Assembly: GCA_028571685.1 (NCBI GenBank)
Contig: CM053143.1
Span: 53,995,208-54,059,207 of the forward strand
Length of the DNA stretch: 64,000 nt
DNA from: Heterohyrax brucei
Lineage: Eukaryota > Chordata > Mammalia > Hyracoidea > Procaviidae
Reading direction: 5' to 3'
Within the stretch, counting starts at the first letter, position 1; each line of letters starts with the position of its first letter. The notes beneath the pieces are model-generated. The model ran no database searches. It had not been told where the DNA came from and saw only the letters and a program-made list of their open reading frames with translations. Positions 23,713 to 35,918 of this stretch are shown here, one piece after another. The translations under genes and the position numbers were made by a program.

Positions 23713-24707
23713 GACAGTAGGAACTGCCCCAAGTGAACTAAGACACCAAACCAAAATGGAAGTGACTGGACCCTATGGTGGTAGGGACCAAGAGGCAGCA
23801 CTCAGTTGACAAAGACAATTGGGTGTAGTTACTATAAAGAGCAGCAGAGTCAAAGCAGTAATCAGAATACTCTGATCGAAAAGGATTTATGGTATTTGCT
23901 ACTTAGTCATGGTGTCCCTAAGAATGAAATAGGTGAGTAATCTGTTATATATTTTCTTGGTCTATACAAATGAAATAGTTCTAGGTTAAGTAAATGGCAA
24001 TCTAACCTGATTCACCAGAATAGAGAGTCATATCTCTCAATCAATTTTCCAACATGAGACAATTTATAGACACACAACCTCTTGCATGAAAGGAAGCCTG
24101 GGTACCATGGAGGAAAGACCCTGCTGTGCTTCCAAAAATTAACACTATTAATCTTTCTCCCAGCCTTCACAATGGAATCTATGGCCATTTACAAGAGTAC
24201 ACACCTGGTGGAGCTCTGTATTTTGGAGAGAGTATATTCCTTACTTGGATGTGCTATTTCACCTATTTAGCAAATGATTTGAAAACCTGTTAGTTTTGAA
24301 TGAGTTTCAGGAAAACAGAAGGTTTGCAACAGGTTCAGGCTGTCATGCAATCTACCAGGTCACTTGGACCATATGATTTACCTGACCCAACGATTCTTAC
24401 AGTGTCAGTGGCAGATAGACACGCTCTTTGAAGTCTTTGGCAGGCCCCTATTTGTGAATCACAGGATAGAGTCTTAGGATTTTGTAAAGTCTTGCCATCT
24501 GCTGCAGGTAATTACTCTTCTTTTGAGAAATAGCTCTTGTTTTGTTACTGGGCCTTAGCAAAGACTGAATGCTTAACCACCGACCATCATGTCATCCTGT
24601 GGCCTGAGCTGCCCATCATGCTCCAGGTGTCATCTGACCAACAGAGTCAAGGAGTTGGTCATGTACAACAGTACTCCCTCATTAAACAGAACTGGCATAT
24701 ATAAGGA
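23465..24707 (+). pseudogene. ERV-L gag-pol relic with missing RT core
   Basis: Similarity to ERV-L (HERV-L/MuERV-L type) internal sequence is recognised from about 23465 through 24260, the region before and at the start of pol, and again from about 24300 to 24707, the RT end leading into RNase H. The reverse transcriptase catalytic core expected between these is absent, so an internal deletion is placed near 24260-24300. Stops occur in all frames. It continues after the SINE at 24708 and the LTR at 24963. Confidence 0.8.
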
Positions 24708-24797
24708 AACCCTGGCAGCATACTGGTTAAGTGCTGTCACTGCTAACCAAAATGTCAGCAGTTTGAATTCATCAAGTACTCCCTGGAAACTTCATTT
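24708..24797 (+). mobile_element. AfroSINE, 3' truncated, within ERV-L
   Basis: The head aaggaaaccctggcagcata and the tRNA box are present. The sequence stops after ctccctggaaactt, before the usual body, and ERV-L resumes at about 24820. Confidence 0.85.
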
Positions 24798-24809
24798 TTG
24801 GGGTTTTGG

Positions 24810-24962
24810 TATCTGAAATTGGGCCCAAGCAGGACAAGAAGGCACAAATAAGTTGCATAATAAAGTGGCCCAAATGCCAGTCGTCTCCACTTCTGTTACA
24901 TTACCTTCTGTTTTGCAAGATGTAACTATGACCTCATGAGGAGTTTCTTGTGATCAGTTGGC
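24810..24962 (+). pseudogene. ERV-L pol relic, middle piece
   Basis: This short stretch (from about gggcccaagcaggacaagaa) continues the ERV-L pol alignment between the SINE and the LTR insertion, leading up to RNase H. It is non-coding now. Confidence 0.75.
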
Positions 24963-25453
24963 AGTCTCAGTCATCTAGTGCTATTATAACAGAAATACCA
25001 CAAGTGGATGGTTTCAAAAAAGAAAAATTCATTTTGTCACAAAGAAGCAGGCTGAAAACGTAAATTCAGGGCATCAGCTCCAGGGAAAGGTATGTCCTGT
25101 TGCCTCTGGGGAAGGCCCTTGTTAATCTTCCCCTACACTGAGAGCTCCTGAGGTGCAAGGATCCTGCTCCAAAGGATGCACACTGCTCCCAGCACTGCCG
25201 CTTTCCAGATGGCATGAAGTGCCAACCTCTCTGCTAGCTTCCTTTTCCTTTATATCCCAAGAGATTGTCTCAGGGCACAGTAGAATCTTACAAATTGAGT
25301 TATGCCTCAGTAATATAAACACCACCTGTCTTCCCTCAGTAACACCACAGAAGCAGGATTTACAACATATAGGAACATCACACAATATCAAGAATCATAG
25401 TCTAGCCAAATTACTACACTCCGTCTTGGAGGGACATAATTCAATCCATGATA
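24963..25453 (-). mobile_element. Solo LTR, MaLR-type, in ERV-L pol
   Basis: The plus strand starts near agtctcagtcatctagtg and ends caatccatgata, the antisense form of the family at 7349-7794. ERV-L pol is continuous on both sides once it is removed. The terminal bases are mutated and no clean 5-bp duplication is seen. Confidence 0.82.
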
Positions 25454-25970
25454 CGGAGGATGAGAAATCTCTTGCTTGGTTTATAGATCACTCTGTGGGA
25501 TCTGCAGCCACCATCTGACAGTGGAAAGCAGCAGTACTATAGACCCTTTCTTGGGGCTCCCTTGAGGACACTGGTGACAGGAAATCCTCCAAATTGGCAG
25601 AACTTTTAGCAGTGCACCTGCGTGGTTCACTTTACTTGGAAGGAGAAAAGGTTAGTTGTGTAATTGTACATCAGTTCATGGACTGTCATCAAGGGTTTGG
25701 CTGGATGGTCAGGGACTTGGAAGGAACATGACTGGAAAATTAGTAACAAGTAGGTATGGAGGAGAGATACGTGGCTAGACTTCTCTGGGGGGAAAATTGT
25801 CAAATAGGTAAATATATTTATTTCTCATGTGAATGCTCACCCAACAGTGACTTCGGCAGGAGCAGATTTTAGCAATCATGTGTACAGGATGATACATTTC
25901 TGTAGAAGTTTAAACTGAATAAAAAAGATGAGGTGGACAATGGTATAATAAAAACAAGCAATTACAAATG
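25454..25970 (+). pseudogene. ERV-L pol relic: RNase H to integrase start
   Basis: The segment is recognisable as ERV-L RNase H, including the region around ggtttatagatcactctg where the catalytic DxS segment of RNase H lies in the family, and runs toward the integrase start. Several stops and indels disrupt it. It ends before the AfroSINE at 25995 and the RTE at 26206, and integrase proper and dUTPase are not seen. Confidence 0.8.
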
Positions 25971-25994
25971 ATAGGGACTGAGAGGTTATACATC

Positions 25995-26148
25995 CATTGA
26001 TGCCAAGTTTATTTCAGCTCATAGTGACCCATCACACAGAGCAGAACTGCCCCACAGAGTTTCCAAGAAGAAGTTGATGGATTTGAATTAGGACCTTTTT
26101 GGTTAGCAGCCGTATTTCTCAACTAAAGTGCCACTGGGATTGATCAGA
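25995..26148 (-). mobile_element. AfroSINE, short form
   Basis: The tail side reads ttgatgccaagtttatttca, the body agcagaactgccccacagag, and the head side ends gtgccactgggatt. Confidence 0.88.
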
Positions 26149-26205
26149 TTACCACAGATTAAAGATAAGTTAAAAGTATTCACATTGATGGATTTGATTT
26201 GAGCA

Positions 26206-28082
26206 TATATTGTTGTTAGGCACCGTCAAGTCAGTTCCAACTTGCAGCAACTCTATGCAAAACAGAACAAAACACCGTCCAGTCTTGCACCATGTCCACA
26301 ATCATTTTCATGCTTAAGCCCGTTGTTGCAGCCACTGTGTCAGTACCTCTCATCAAGGGTCTTCCTCTTTTATGCTAACCCTCCACTACACAGAGCATGA
26401 TGTCCTTCTCCAGGGACTGATCCTTCCTGACAACATGTCCAAAGTATGTAAGATGCAGTCTTGCCATCTTTGCTTTCAAAGAGCATTCTGATTGTACTCC
26501 TTCCAGAAAAGATCTGTATATTCTTTCAGTAGTTCATGGTACATTCAATATTCTTATCCAACACCGTGATACGAAGGCATCGATGCTTCTGCTGTCTTCC
26601 TTGTTTATTGCCCAGCTTTCAAGTACATATGATGCCAGAGAAAATACCATGGCTTGGGTCAGGCGCACCTTTGTCTTCAAGGTGACTGCCTTACTAATGA
26701 ACACTTTGATGAGGTCTTTTGCAGCAGATATTCCCAATGCAATGTGTCTTTTGATTTCTTGACTGCTGCTTCCAAGGGCTTTGATTGTAGACCCAAGTAA
26801 AATGAAATTCTTGACAACATCAGCCCTTTCTCCATTTATGACAAATGTTGCTTACCGGTCCAGTTGTGAGGATTTTTGTTTACCTGATGTTGAGGTGCAA
26901 TCCATACTGAAGGCTGTGGTCTTTGATCCTCACCAGTGTTTCAAATCTTCTTCATTTCTAGCAAGTCAGGTGATGTTTTCTGTGTAACACAGGTTGTTAA
27001 TGAGTTGTCCTCCAATCCTGATGTCTCATTCTTGTTTGCATAATCCAGCTTCTTGGATTATTTGCTTGGCATACAGATTAAAAAGGTATGGTGAAAGGGT
27101 ACAACCCTGATACACACCTTTCCTGACTTTAAACCATGCAGTGTCCTCTTGTTCTGTTTGCATGCCTATTGATCCATGTGCAGATTCCTTAAGAGCAGAA
27201 TTAACTGTTCCAGAACACCAATTCTCTGCAATGTTAGCCATAATTTGTTATGATTGTCACAGTTGGATGATTTTGCATAGTCAATAAAGCACAAGTAAAC
27301 ATCTTTCTGATATTCTCTGCTCTTAGCCAAGATCCATCTGACATTGGCAATGATATTCCTGGTTCCATGTCCTCTTCTGAGTCTTGCTCAATTTTCTGGC
27401 AGTTCTCAGCCAATATACTGTTGTAGTTACTTTCAAATGATCTTGAGCAAAATTTTACTAGGATATGATATTAATGATATTGTTCAGTAATTTCCACATT
27501 GAGCTGGATCACCTTTCTTGGGAATGGGCATATATATGAATCTTTTCCAGCTGGTTGGCCAATTTCTTGGCATAGATGAGTGAGCACTTCTAATAGTACA
27601 TCTGTTTGCTGAAACATCTCAATCGATATTCCACCAATTCCTGGAGGCTTGTTTTTTCACTAATGCCTTCAGTAAAGCTTTGACTTCTTTCTTCACTACC
27701 ATTAGTTCGTGATCGTATGCTACCTCTTCAAATGGGTGGAAACTGACCAATTCTTTCTGGTATAATGACTACATGTATTCTTTCCATCTTTGATGTTCCC
27801 TGAATCATCTAATATTTTCCCTGCAGAATCCTTCACTATCCCAACTTGAGGCTTGAAATTTTTCTTTAGTTCTTCCAGCTTGAGGAACGCACAGCCTGTC
27901 CTTCTCTTTTGGTTTTCCATTCCCAGCTCTTTGCACATGCTGTTATAATACTTTCTTTTGTCTTCATGAGCTGCCCTTTGAAATCTTCCCTTCAGTTCTT
28001 TTACTGAATAATTCCTTCTTTTCTTCTAGCTGTTCCACATTTGAAAGCAAGTTTCAGAGTCTCTTCTGACATACAGTTTGGT
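26206..28082 (-). mobile_element. RTE LINE, long 5'-side copy
   Basis: The plus strand begins ttgttgttaggcaccgtcaa, the 3' end of RTE in reverse, and extends to about 28082 near the ctcttctgacat motif. Frames on the minus strand retain an RT motif (VYQGCTLSPYLFNLYAKQII at 27026-27241), the RT C-terminal region (26534-26737) and a 5' piece at 27720-27938. It shares many apparently non-standard bases with 22330-23460 in opposite orientation, and a 68-codon antisense frame is identical in both. Stops and frameshifts make it non-functional. Confidence 0.9.
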
Positions 28083-29220
28083 CTTTTTTGTCACATAGTG
28101 CTGCTATAACAGAGATACCCAAATTAAATGTATTTAAAAAGAGAAATTTTGATGTGGGCCAAGCTGACAGAGTAGATGGATGCATATCATGACAGATCTA
28201 ACAAAAAAAAAGACTTAAAAGTAAAAAGGAATCCTGGACATATGACATACTAAGAGCCCCAAACATCAAAGGGAAAGTTGAGAAGTTGGACTAAACCAAG
28301 GGGAAAAGAGAGTAGTGCCAGAGTGCATAGGATTTCACAGACCTGACCTGTAAGTCGACTAAGTGTACCAATAAAGAGACAGAGAGTGGCAGAATGAATT
28401 TTTTAAAAATGGCTCATCTATATGCAGCCTACAGGAGACATAACACAATGTCACCAAGTAGGATCTGACTAAACATAACTTAGACCAAAAAATGTGAACA
28501 AACTATAACTAAAAGGATGGAAAAAAAAAATACTAATCTAACCTACTCAAGAAAGAGCAGCAGTGGCAATATTGACCTCTGATAAAGTAGGCTTTTAAGT
28601 AAAATATACCACTTTGGATAAGGAGGAAATTATATAATGACTAAAGTATCAATACTCCAGGAGGACATGACCACATTAAACATCTACACACCCAATGACA
28701 AGGTTCCAAAATAATTTTTAAAAAAAAAAAAAAACAACAATATTTACTGTCTTGAAAAGAGAAATAAAATAGTTCCATGGTACTGGTAGGAGACATCAAC
28801 ACACCATACTCAGGGAAGGAGAGAACATCTTTTAAAAAAAGCTCAGTAAGCACATGGAAGATCTAAATGCTACAATAAACCAACTTGACCACATATACAG
28901 AACAATACACCCAACAGCAGCCAAGCACACTTTCTATTCTAATGAATATGAAACATGCTCCAGAACTGCCCACATTTTAGGCCACAAAGCAATCCTTAAC
29001 AAAATTCAAAGTACTGAAATATTACCAAACATCTTTTCAGACAATAAAACCATAAAAGTAGAAGTCAATAACAGAAAGAAAAAGGAAGCAAAAAAAGCAA
29101 ACACATCAAAATCAAACAAAACTTTTCTCAAAAATTACTGGTTTTCAGAAGAAATGAAGACTGGAATGAAGAAATAAATAGACTCAAACGAGAACAAAAA
29201 CACATCCTACCAGAATCTAT

Positions 29221-29309
29221 GCCAGCCAAGCCAAGTGCCATCAAGTCGGATCCAACTCATGGCGACCCTAGGGGTCAGGGTAGAACTGACTCCCATAGTA
29301 TTCAAGGAG
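29221..29309 (-). mobile_element. Truncated variant-tail SINE (89 bp)
   Basis: It runs from gccagccaagccaagtgcca to ttcaaggag, flanked by ctat on each side (29217-29220 and 29310-29313). It has the same internal endpoint as the copy at 11231-11317. Confidence 0.75.
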
Positions 29310-30675
29310 CTATAAGACACAGCAAAACCAGTGCCTACAGGCCAATTTATCTCAATAAATGCACACATCCAGAAGAAGAAAGGACTCAAATCAGAGGAAT
29401 TACTCTACGCTCAAACAAGTGGGAAGAGAGCAGAAATAGAAATCCTTAGGCTCCCAGAAGAAATAGAATAATAAAAATGAAGGCAGAACTAAGTGAAAGA
29501 GAGAATATGAAAGTTATTAAAGGAGTTAATAAGACCCAAAGAATTTTCTTTTCTCTTCTTTTCTTTAAAATCAACAAAATTAATAAACCATTGGCCAAAC
29601 TGGCCAAAAAAAAAAAAAAAAAAAGAATAAAACACCAGGAGAGGAGAGGAAGCAAATAGTTCAAATAAGAAATGACATGGGTGACATCACAACAAAACCA
29701 AATGAAATCAGTAGAATCATAAAGGAATACTATGAAAAGTTGTACTCAAATAAGTTCAAATACTTAGAAGAAATGTACAAATTTCAAGAAACATACCACC
29801 TACCAAAACCAGCACAAATAGAAGTAGAACAACTAAATAAACCCATCATGAAAGAAGAAATTGAAAAAGATAATTTAAAAAACTCCCAACTAAATAAAAA
29901 CTCTGGCCCTAATGATTTCACTGAAGAATTTGACCAGTTTTTCAGAGAAGAGTTAACACCATTATTACTAAAGGTTTTCCAGAGCATAAAACAAGGTGGA
30001 ATACTCCCAGATTTACTCCATGAAGCCAGTATAATCCTGATACCAAAACAAAGTAATGACAGCACAAAAAGTACAATTACAGACAAACAATTCTCATGAA
30101 GTTTGATGCAAAAATCTTCAACAAAATTCTAGCCAATAGAATTCAACAAAATATCCAAACAATAATTCACTCTGATCAAGTGTGATTCATAGTAGGAATG
30201 AAGAGTTGGTCCAATGCTAGAAAAACAAATAATGTAATCAACCACACAAATAAAATAAAAGATAAGAGACACTTTATTATATTAGTGTAGAATAGGCATT
30301 TGACAAATCCGGACAAGAATGACCATTGTCCCTACTCTTATTCAACATTGCCCTGGAGGTTCTAGACAGATCAATCAGGCAAGATAAAGAAATATAAGGC
30401 ACCCAGACTGGTAAGGAAGAAGTCGAAGTATCACTGTTTGTAGATTATATAATCTTATACACAGAAAACTGTAAAGAATCTACAAAAAAAAAAAAAAACT
30501 GCTGGAATTAATAGAAAAGTTCAGCAAATTGTCAGGATAAAAACATACATAAATCAGTTGGATTTCCTTTGCTCTAAAAAAAACCATCAAAGAGGAAATC
30601 ACCAAATCATTACCATTTACAATAACCCCAAGAAGATAAAATACTTAGAAAAATACTTAGAAACAAATCTAATCC

Positions 30676-31841
30676 CAACAACAGATGAATGGTTAAACAA
30701 ACTATGGTATATATACTCAATGGAAAACTATGCAATGATAAAGAACAATGATGATTTTAGGAAGCATCTCATAATCTGGTTTCAGTTGGAAGATGTTATA
30801 TAGAGTGAAATCAGTCAGTTGCACAGGGACAAACATTGTATGAGCCCCTACTATAAGGACTTAAAAATAGACTTGTGTACAGAAAAGACTATGATGGCTG
30901 CAAGGGAGGAGAGGGTGAGATGGAGGGAAAGAGCTTGTTATAGATTAGATAGCTGATAGACATTTGGTTGGGTGAAAGCACACATTAGAAAGTGGCAGCA
31001 CACATTTGAAAGAAGATCAATTTAGCTGGACTTCACCATAAACTGAAAACTCTCCTAATCTTAACCTAATATTTCAAGGATAGAGAAGTGGAGGCAGGGG
31101 TCCAGGGACCATGCACTCAGAGGACATCAAAGCACAACCAGCCTATTGCTAAGAGAGCATTCTGCACCCCATATTGGTGAGTGGCATCTGGGGTCTTACA
31201 AGCTAACAAGCTGCCATCTGAGGTACGCCAAATAGTACCAACTCAGCCAGAACAGGTGCTCACTGAGGACAACAACGACATGAGAGAAAAAGAGCCCAGA
31301 AGATAGAAGAGCCTACGTGAATGCATGACTGTATCAACACGTGATCAGAAGAACCACATGGTGAACACCCACCACCAATGACAGTTGTGATGGGGCACAC
31401 AATGTCCAGTCCCAGTGGCAACATGAGAAAAAGAGGGGTACACCTCAAGAACTCCACTAAAAGACTGCACCTGATGGTCCAAAGGCCTAGGAGTTCCCTG
31501 GAAGCATGGCCACTAGATCTACTGATGCCCCTCATCATAAATGATTACTGAGGTCATGTCTTTGGACTGAACTTGGGAACACAAAGTGACCATATGGTGT
31601 GTGCACTTTATGGTTCTAGGTATCTGTAGATGCTGTCCTACTGGTTTATTCCTAGAAAGGAGAAGAGAGGATGGAGAGGAGGAGACATGAGATGGTTAAG
31701 AGGATATGACATGTATAGAACAGAAGAGTGTGTTGTCACTGGGCAAGAAGAGCAGAAGGAACTGCAGATAGGCAAGTATGCAATTTTAACGTGAGTTGTA
31801 TACTTTCACTCAATCACAATTAAAAAGGAAGAAAGAAAGAA
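30676..31841 (+). mobile_element. Younger 5'-truncated L1 nested in the plus-strand L1
   Basis: It runs from the end of ORF2 (TTDEWLNKLWYIYSMENYAM in the 30558-30803 frame) through the 3' UTR to an AG-rich A-tail near 31820-31841, where the outer L1 ORF2 resumes. Imperfect flanks atctaatccca and atttaaccca suggest the target duplication. Confidence 0.85.
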
Positions 31842-34767
31842 AGACATTTAACCCAAGACTTAAAATACCTATACAAAGAAAATTACAAGATTGTACTGCA
31901 AGAAACCAAAAACTCATTTAGGTTGAAAACGTTACTTCACTCATGGATAGGCAGACTTAATGTCATGAAAATGTCTTTTCTTCCCAAAGCAATCTATACA
32001 TACAGTGCTACCCCAATACACATTTCAATGTGATTTTGTAATGACATGGAGAAACAAATCACCGACTTCATATGGAAATGAAAGACGCCTCGGATAAGTA
32101 AAGCATGACCGAAAATGAAAAACAAAGTGAGAGGCCTCACTCTACATGACTTTAGAACCTACTACACTGTCATAGTAGTCAAAACAGCCTGGTACTGGTG
32201 TAAAAACAGCTAAACACATCAGAGGAACAGAACTGAATATCCATACAGCACATTATCTACCTGTGAATAGTTGATATTTCACAAAGGTCCAAAGTCCATA
32301 AACTGGGGAAACAACAGTCTCTAACAAATGGTATTGACATAACTGGATATCTATCTGCAAAAAAATTGAAAAAAAGATCTATATCTCACACCATGTACAA
32401 AATTAACCAGACATGGATCAAAGACTTAAATATAAAATCTAAAGCAATATGGATCATGGAAGAAAAAATAGTGACAATGCTGGGAGTCCTAATGCACAGC
32501 TTAAACAGGCTAAAAATTATTACTAACAATTCAAAAACACCAGAAGAGAAAATAGATAACTGTGAACTCCTAAAAACTGAATACTTATGCTCATCCGAAG
32601 ACTTCACAGAAAGAGTAAAAAGACTACCTACAGAATGGGAAAAAAAATTGGCAACCACTAATCCAATTGTGTTTCATCTATATGATCTACAAGGTACTGC
32701 AAAACCTCAACAAGAAAAAGGCAAATAACACAATTAGAAAATGGGCAAAGGATATGAACAGGCACTTCATCAAAGAAGACATCCAGATTGCTAACAGCTA
32801 CATTAAGGAAATGCTAATGATCATTAAGCATCAGAGAAATCCAAATCAAAACTAACTGAGATATACCACCTCATTATATGAGGGCTGGTGTTAATCTAAA
32901 ATAATAATAATAATAATAAATGTTGAAAAGGTTGTAGAGAGATTGGAACTTTTCTACACTGATAGTGGGAATGTCAAATGGTACAATCACTGAAAATCGA
33001 AATGATGCTTTCTTCAAAACTACAAATAGAATACTACATGGTCTGGTGACCCTCTGCTTGAAATATATCCAAAAGAAATAAGGGCTTTCACATGAACAGA
33101 TACATGCACACAAATGTTTATTGCAGCAGTGTTAACAACAGCAGAAAACAAAAACAATTGACTTAGATGTCCGTCAACAGAAGAATGTATCAACAAACTA
33201 TAGTATATTCACACAATGGAATACTATGGAATTATAAAGAACAATGATGATTTTAGGAAATATCTTGTAACATGGAATCATCTGGAAAACATTGCACTGA
33301 GTAAAATTAGTTATATACATAAAGACAAATATTATATGTCACAATTATTATAAGGGCTTATGAAAAGATTTAAGCACAGAACAACATAGCTTTTGATGGC
33401 TACAAGTCTGGGGAGGGAGGGAGAGATATATTCATAGGTTAGATAGTAGACAGAATTGGGTTAAATTTAGGGAATGACATCACACAGTAGAGGGGCAATT
33501 AGAACAACATGATCACACCAAAATATTTTCTAAATACAACCCATTTTGAAGGACACAGTAGCATAGACAGTGGTCTGGAGACCATGGTTTTAGGGTGCAT
33601 CTAGGCTGAGTGGCATAACTGAGTTTTCTTAAGAAAATCTTCTGCATACCACTTTGGTGAGTGGTGTCTGGGTTCTTAAAAGCTAGTGAACAGCCATTAG
33701 TTGGTCCCAATCCGCCTGGAGCATATGAGAATTAAGGACAGTAAAGACATAAGGAAAATATAAACACATCAGATAGAGGTTCCGTATAATACAGAGACTT
33801 CATCAGGAAGAGACTAGAAGAACTAGATGGTGCCCAGCTACCACCAATGTCTTCCTGACAGGAACCACCATGGAAAGTCCTGTATACAGCAGGAGAAAAA
33901 TGTGTATGCAGAACTAGAGTTCTACTGAAAGAGTGTACTTGATGACCCGTCAGACGAAAGGATCCTCTCAGGACGTGACCCCCAGGCTCTCTGTCAGTCC
34001 AGAGCTGAAACCAATTCCAAAGCCAAGACTTTGGACAAAGAACACACTGAACTATAAGGCATAGAGGGATGCTGGTGAAGAATACGCTTCTTGGCATAAA
34101 TATACATGTGAGGCTGCTTGGGCAGCTGCTCTCTGGAGGTAAGATGAGAGAGTGGACGGGGACAGGAGTTGCTTGAAAGGAGGTGAAAAGGAGGAGTGTG
34201 CTGTCATGGGGTAGTATGAGGAGACAGCAGTAATAATTTCATAGTAGTGTGTGTTTGGAGTTTTATGAGCAAATTGATTTGCATTGTAAACTTATACTTA
34301 AAGCACAGTAAAACTTTTAAAGAGAGAGAGAGAGAGAAATTTTATTTTCTCACAGTCCAGTCAGTTAAAAGCCCAACTTTAGAGTGTCAGCTCTAGGGGA
34401 AGGCTTTCTCTGGCTCAGGAGGAAGGACTTTGTTATTAGAGTTCCCCTGGACTGGAAGTTTCTGAGGCTCAGGGACCCAGGGGCCTTTCCAAAGGACACC
34501 CTCTATCCTTGCACTGCTTTCTTAGTGATGTGAGGTTCCTAAATCTCTCTGCTGGCCTACTTCCTCTATATCTCAAGAGACTGCCTCAAAGCATAAAATG
34601 AATCTGCCCCACAAACACAACTGCTGTCCGCCCTCATTCCTTACCACCATAGGAGCAGCGTCTACAACATAAAGAAACATCACACAATATTGGGCACAAT
34701 GGCCTACCCAAATGGCTACACATATTTCTACACACATTTTGAGGGGAACAAAATTCAAACCATGACA

Positions 34768-35918
34768 CCAACCAAATAAACTATTAGGTAATTTCCTAAT
34801 ATTTCAGCTAAAACACTAATTGAAACACCTGTACTTAATGAGCTTATATCAACAAATTCAGACTTATCAACTTCATGATCCTTATGTTATAACTCAACCA
34901 CCTTAGTAGTCATTTCTACACATGTTTCCAAGGTTTTGGTCTGCACATATTAGAAAAGTCAAGCAGTTCTTTTGGAGTGTAGTACACCTCCTTCTGTGTC
35001 ATATTTTATGTTTCATCTCTGGAGGCTTGCTGAGATTTAAGTCAGCTTGCAGATCTAGAAGTAAAAATGGGATTATGTTCAGAGAATATGCAGCAACATC
35101 TTGTAAAATATTTGTCTCAGGGCAAAGCCCTAGGCAAGGTCTCAAACTCCTTCCCCAGTGTTGTCTCACATAAACGCTCTTTAGACACAGCTGGCTTAAT
35201 CTCTACAGATGAAAGTGCAGGGGCTAACTGCTTTATTAGGGAAGTGTAGTTCAGCAGACCAAGTCAGAGAAATCTCTTCAGACTGGAGTGAGAGAGCTGG
35301 CGGGAATGATACAACAGAATTTCAGGCCTCAATGCCTCCAGCTTCTTGATTATCTCTCCAAATGTCCACAGCCCGAGTTCAGGTTGTCATTTCTGCCCAA
35401 CCAAATCCCTCACATTATCTTCAGACACCATTTGAAGCTGGAACTCAACTGGGATTTTTAATCTAGGCATTTATATAATAAGACTCTGGGTTTATTTTGT
35501 TTGCAATATCAGTTCCATCACCACAAGAAATAAAACTTTATTTCAGGATGTAAGCGGCAACACTGCGGTTGTTTAGGCAGCACATGAGCTGTGTGTCAGA
35601 GCCTTGATTTCATCTCTAACTTTCACCATTTTATCTAGTGAAAGTAGGATAAACTAACCAGCTTCCTTAAATTTCTAACAAAATAACAGAAAAGTATCAA
35701 GTGTGTGATCACCCAGAAGCTCACTTCTCACCAATACTTGATCCACTGGTGGTTTTTATATGTTTCTATTGCCATGTTATGCCATGATTTAGCAGTGCCC
35801 TCTTCACTTCTGGAAGCAGAGACATCAATATCTGTAAGACTAAACAGACTTGAGTATCAGTCTAAAGAAATCATCCTAATGATGTTGTTTTTCTAAAACT
35901 ACTCCCCTTTGCACCAGA
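34768..35918. other. Unassigned tract, possibly ERV-related in part
   Basis: No gene is visible. 34930-35420 has a texture suggesting an old antisense ERV internal region (cttgcagatctagaagtaaa; cagatgaaagtgcaggggct), but I cannot place it with confidence. Confidence 0.3.

Larger units (their letters stand above)
28380..32870 (+). pseudogene. L1 ORF2 relic (plus strand)
   Basis: 28854-29177 carries the end of the endonuclease domain (YRTIHPTAAKHTFYSNEYET, then AHILGHKAILNKI). 29677-30099 carries the linker and start of reverse transcriptase (GPNDFTEEFDQFFREEL). About 30280-30560 carries degraded RT motifs (a tttgtagattatataatc region where FADD is expected). 32366-32855 carries the C-terminal part ([17 protein letters not shown]). 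The frame is broken many times and split by a younger L1 at 30676-31841. Confidence 0.87.
28151..34333 (+). mobile_element. Plus-strand L1, itself interrupted
   Basis: The target duplication gagaaatttt is perfect at 28141-28150 and 34334-34343. The 3' end carries an AG-rich tail at about 34320-34333. ORF2 pieces are in the same direction. It is interrupted by a SINE piece at 29221-29309 and by a younger L1 3' end at about 30676-31841. The 5' end is truncated or diverged, because ORF1 is not recognised. Confidence 0.9.
28080..34767 (-). mobile_element. MaLR-type LTR split by an L1
   Basis: The first part, 28080-28150, carries the antisense LTR end (tcacatagtgctgctataac). The second, 34334-34767, resumes at gagaaattttattttctcac and runs to ccatgaca. 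Between them lies a plus-strand L1 whose target duplication, gagaaatttt, is LTR sequence. Confidence 0.85.

Noticed and set aside
34320-34337. AG-rich run as a stand-alone microsatellite
   Set aside because: It is the tail of the L1 ending at 34333 overlapping its target duplication.
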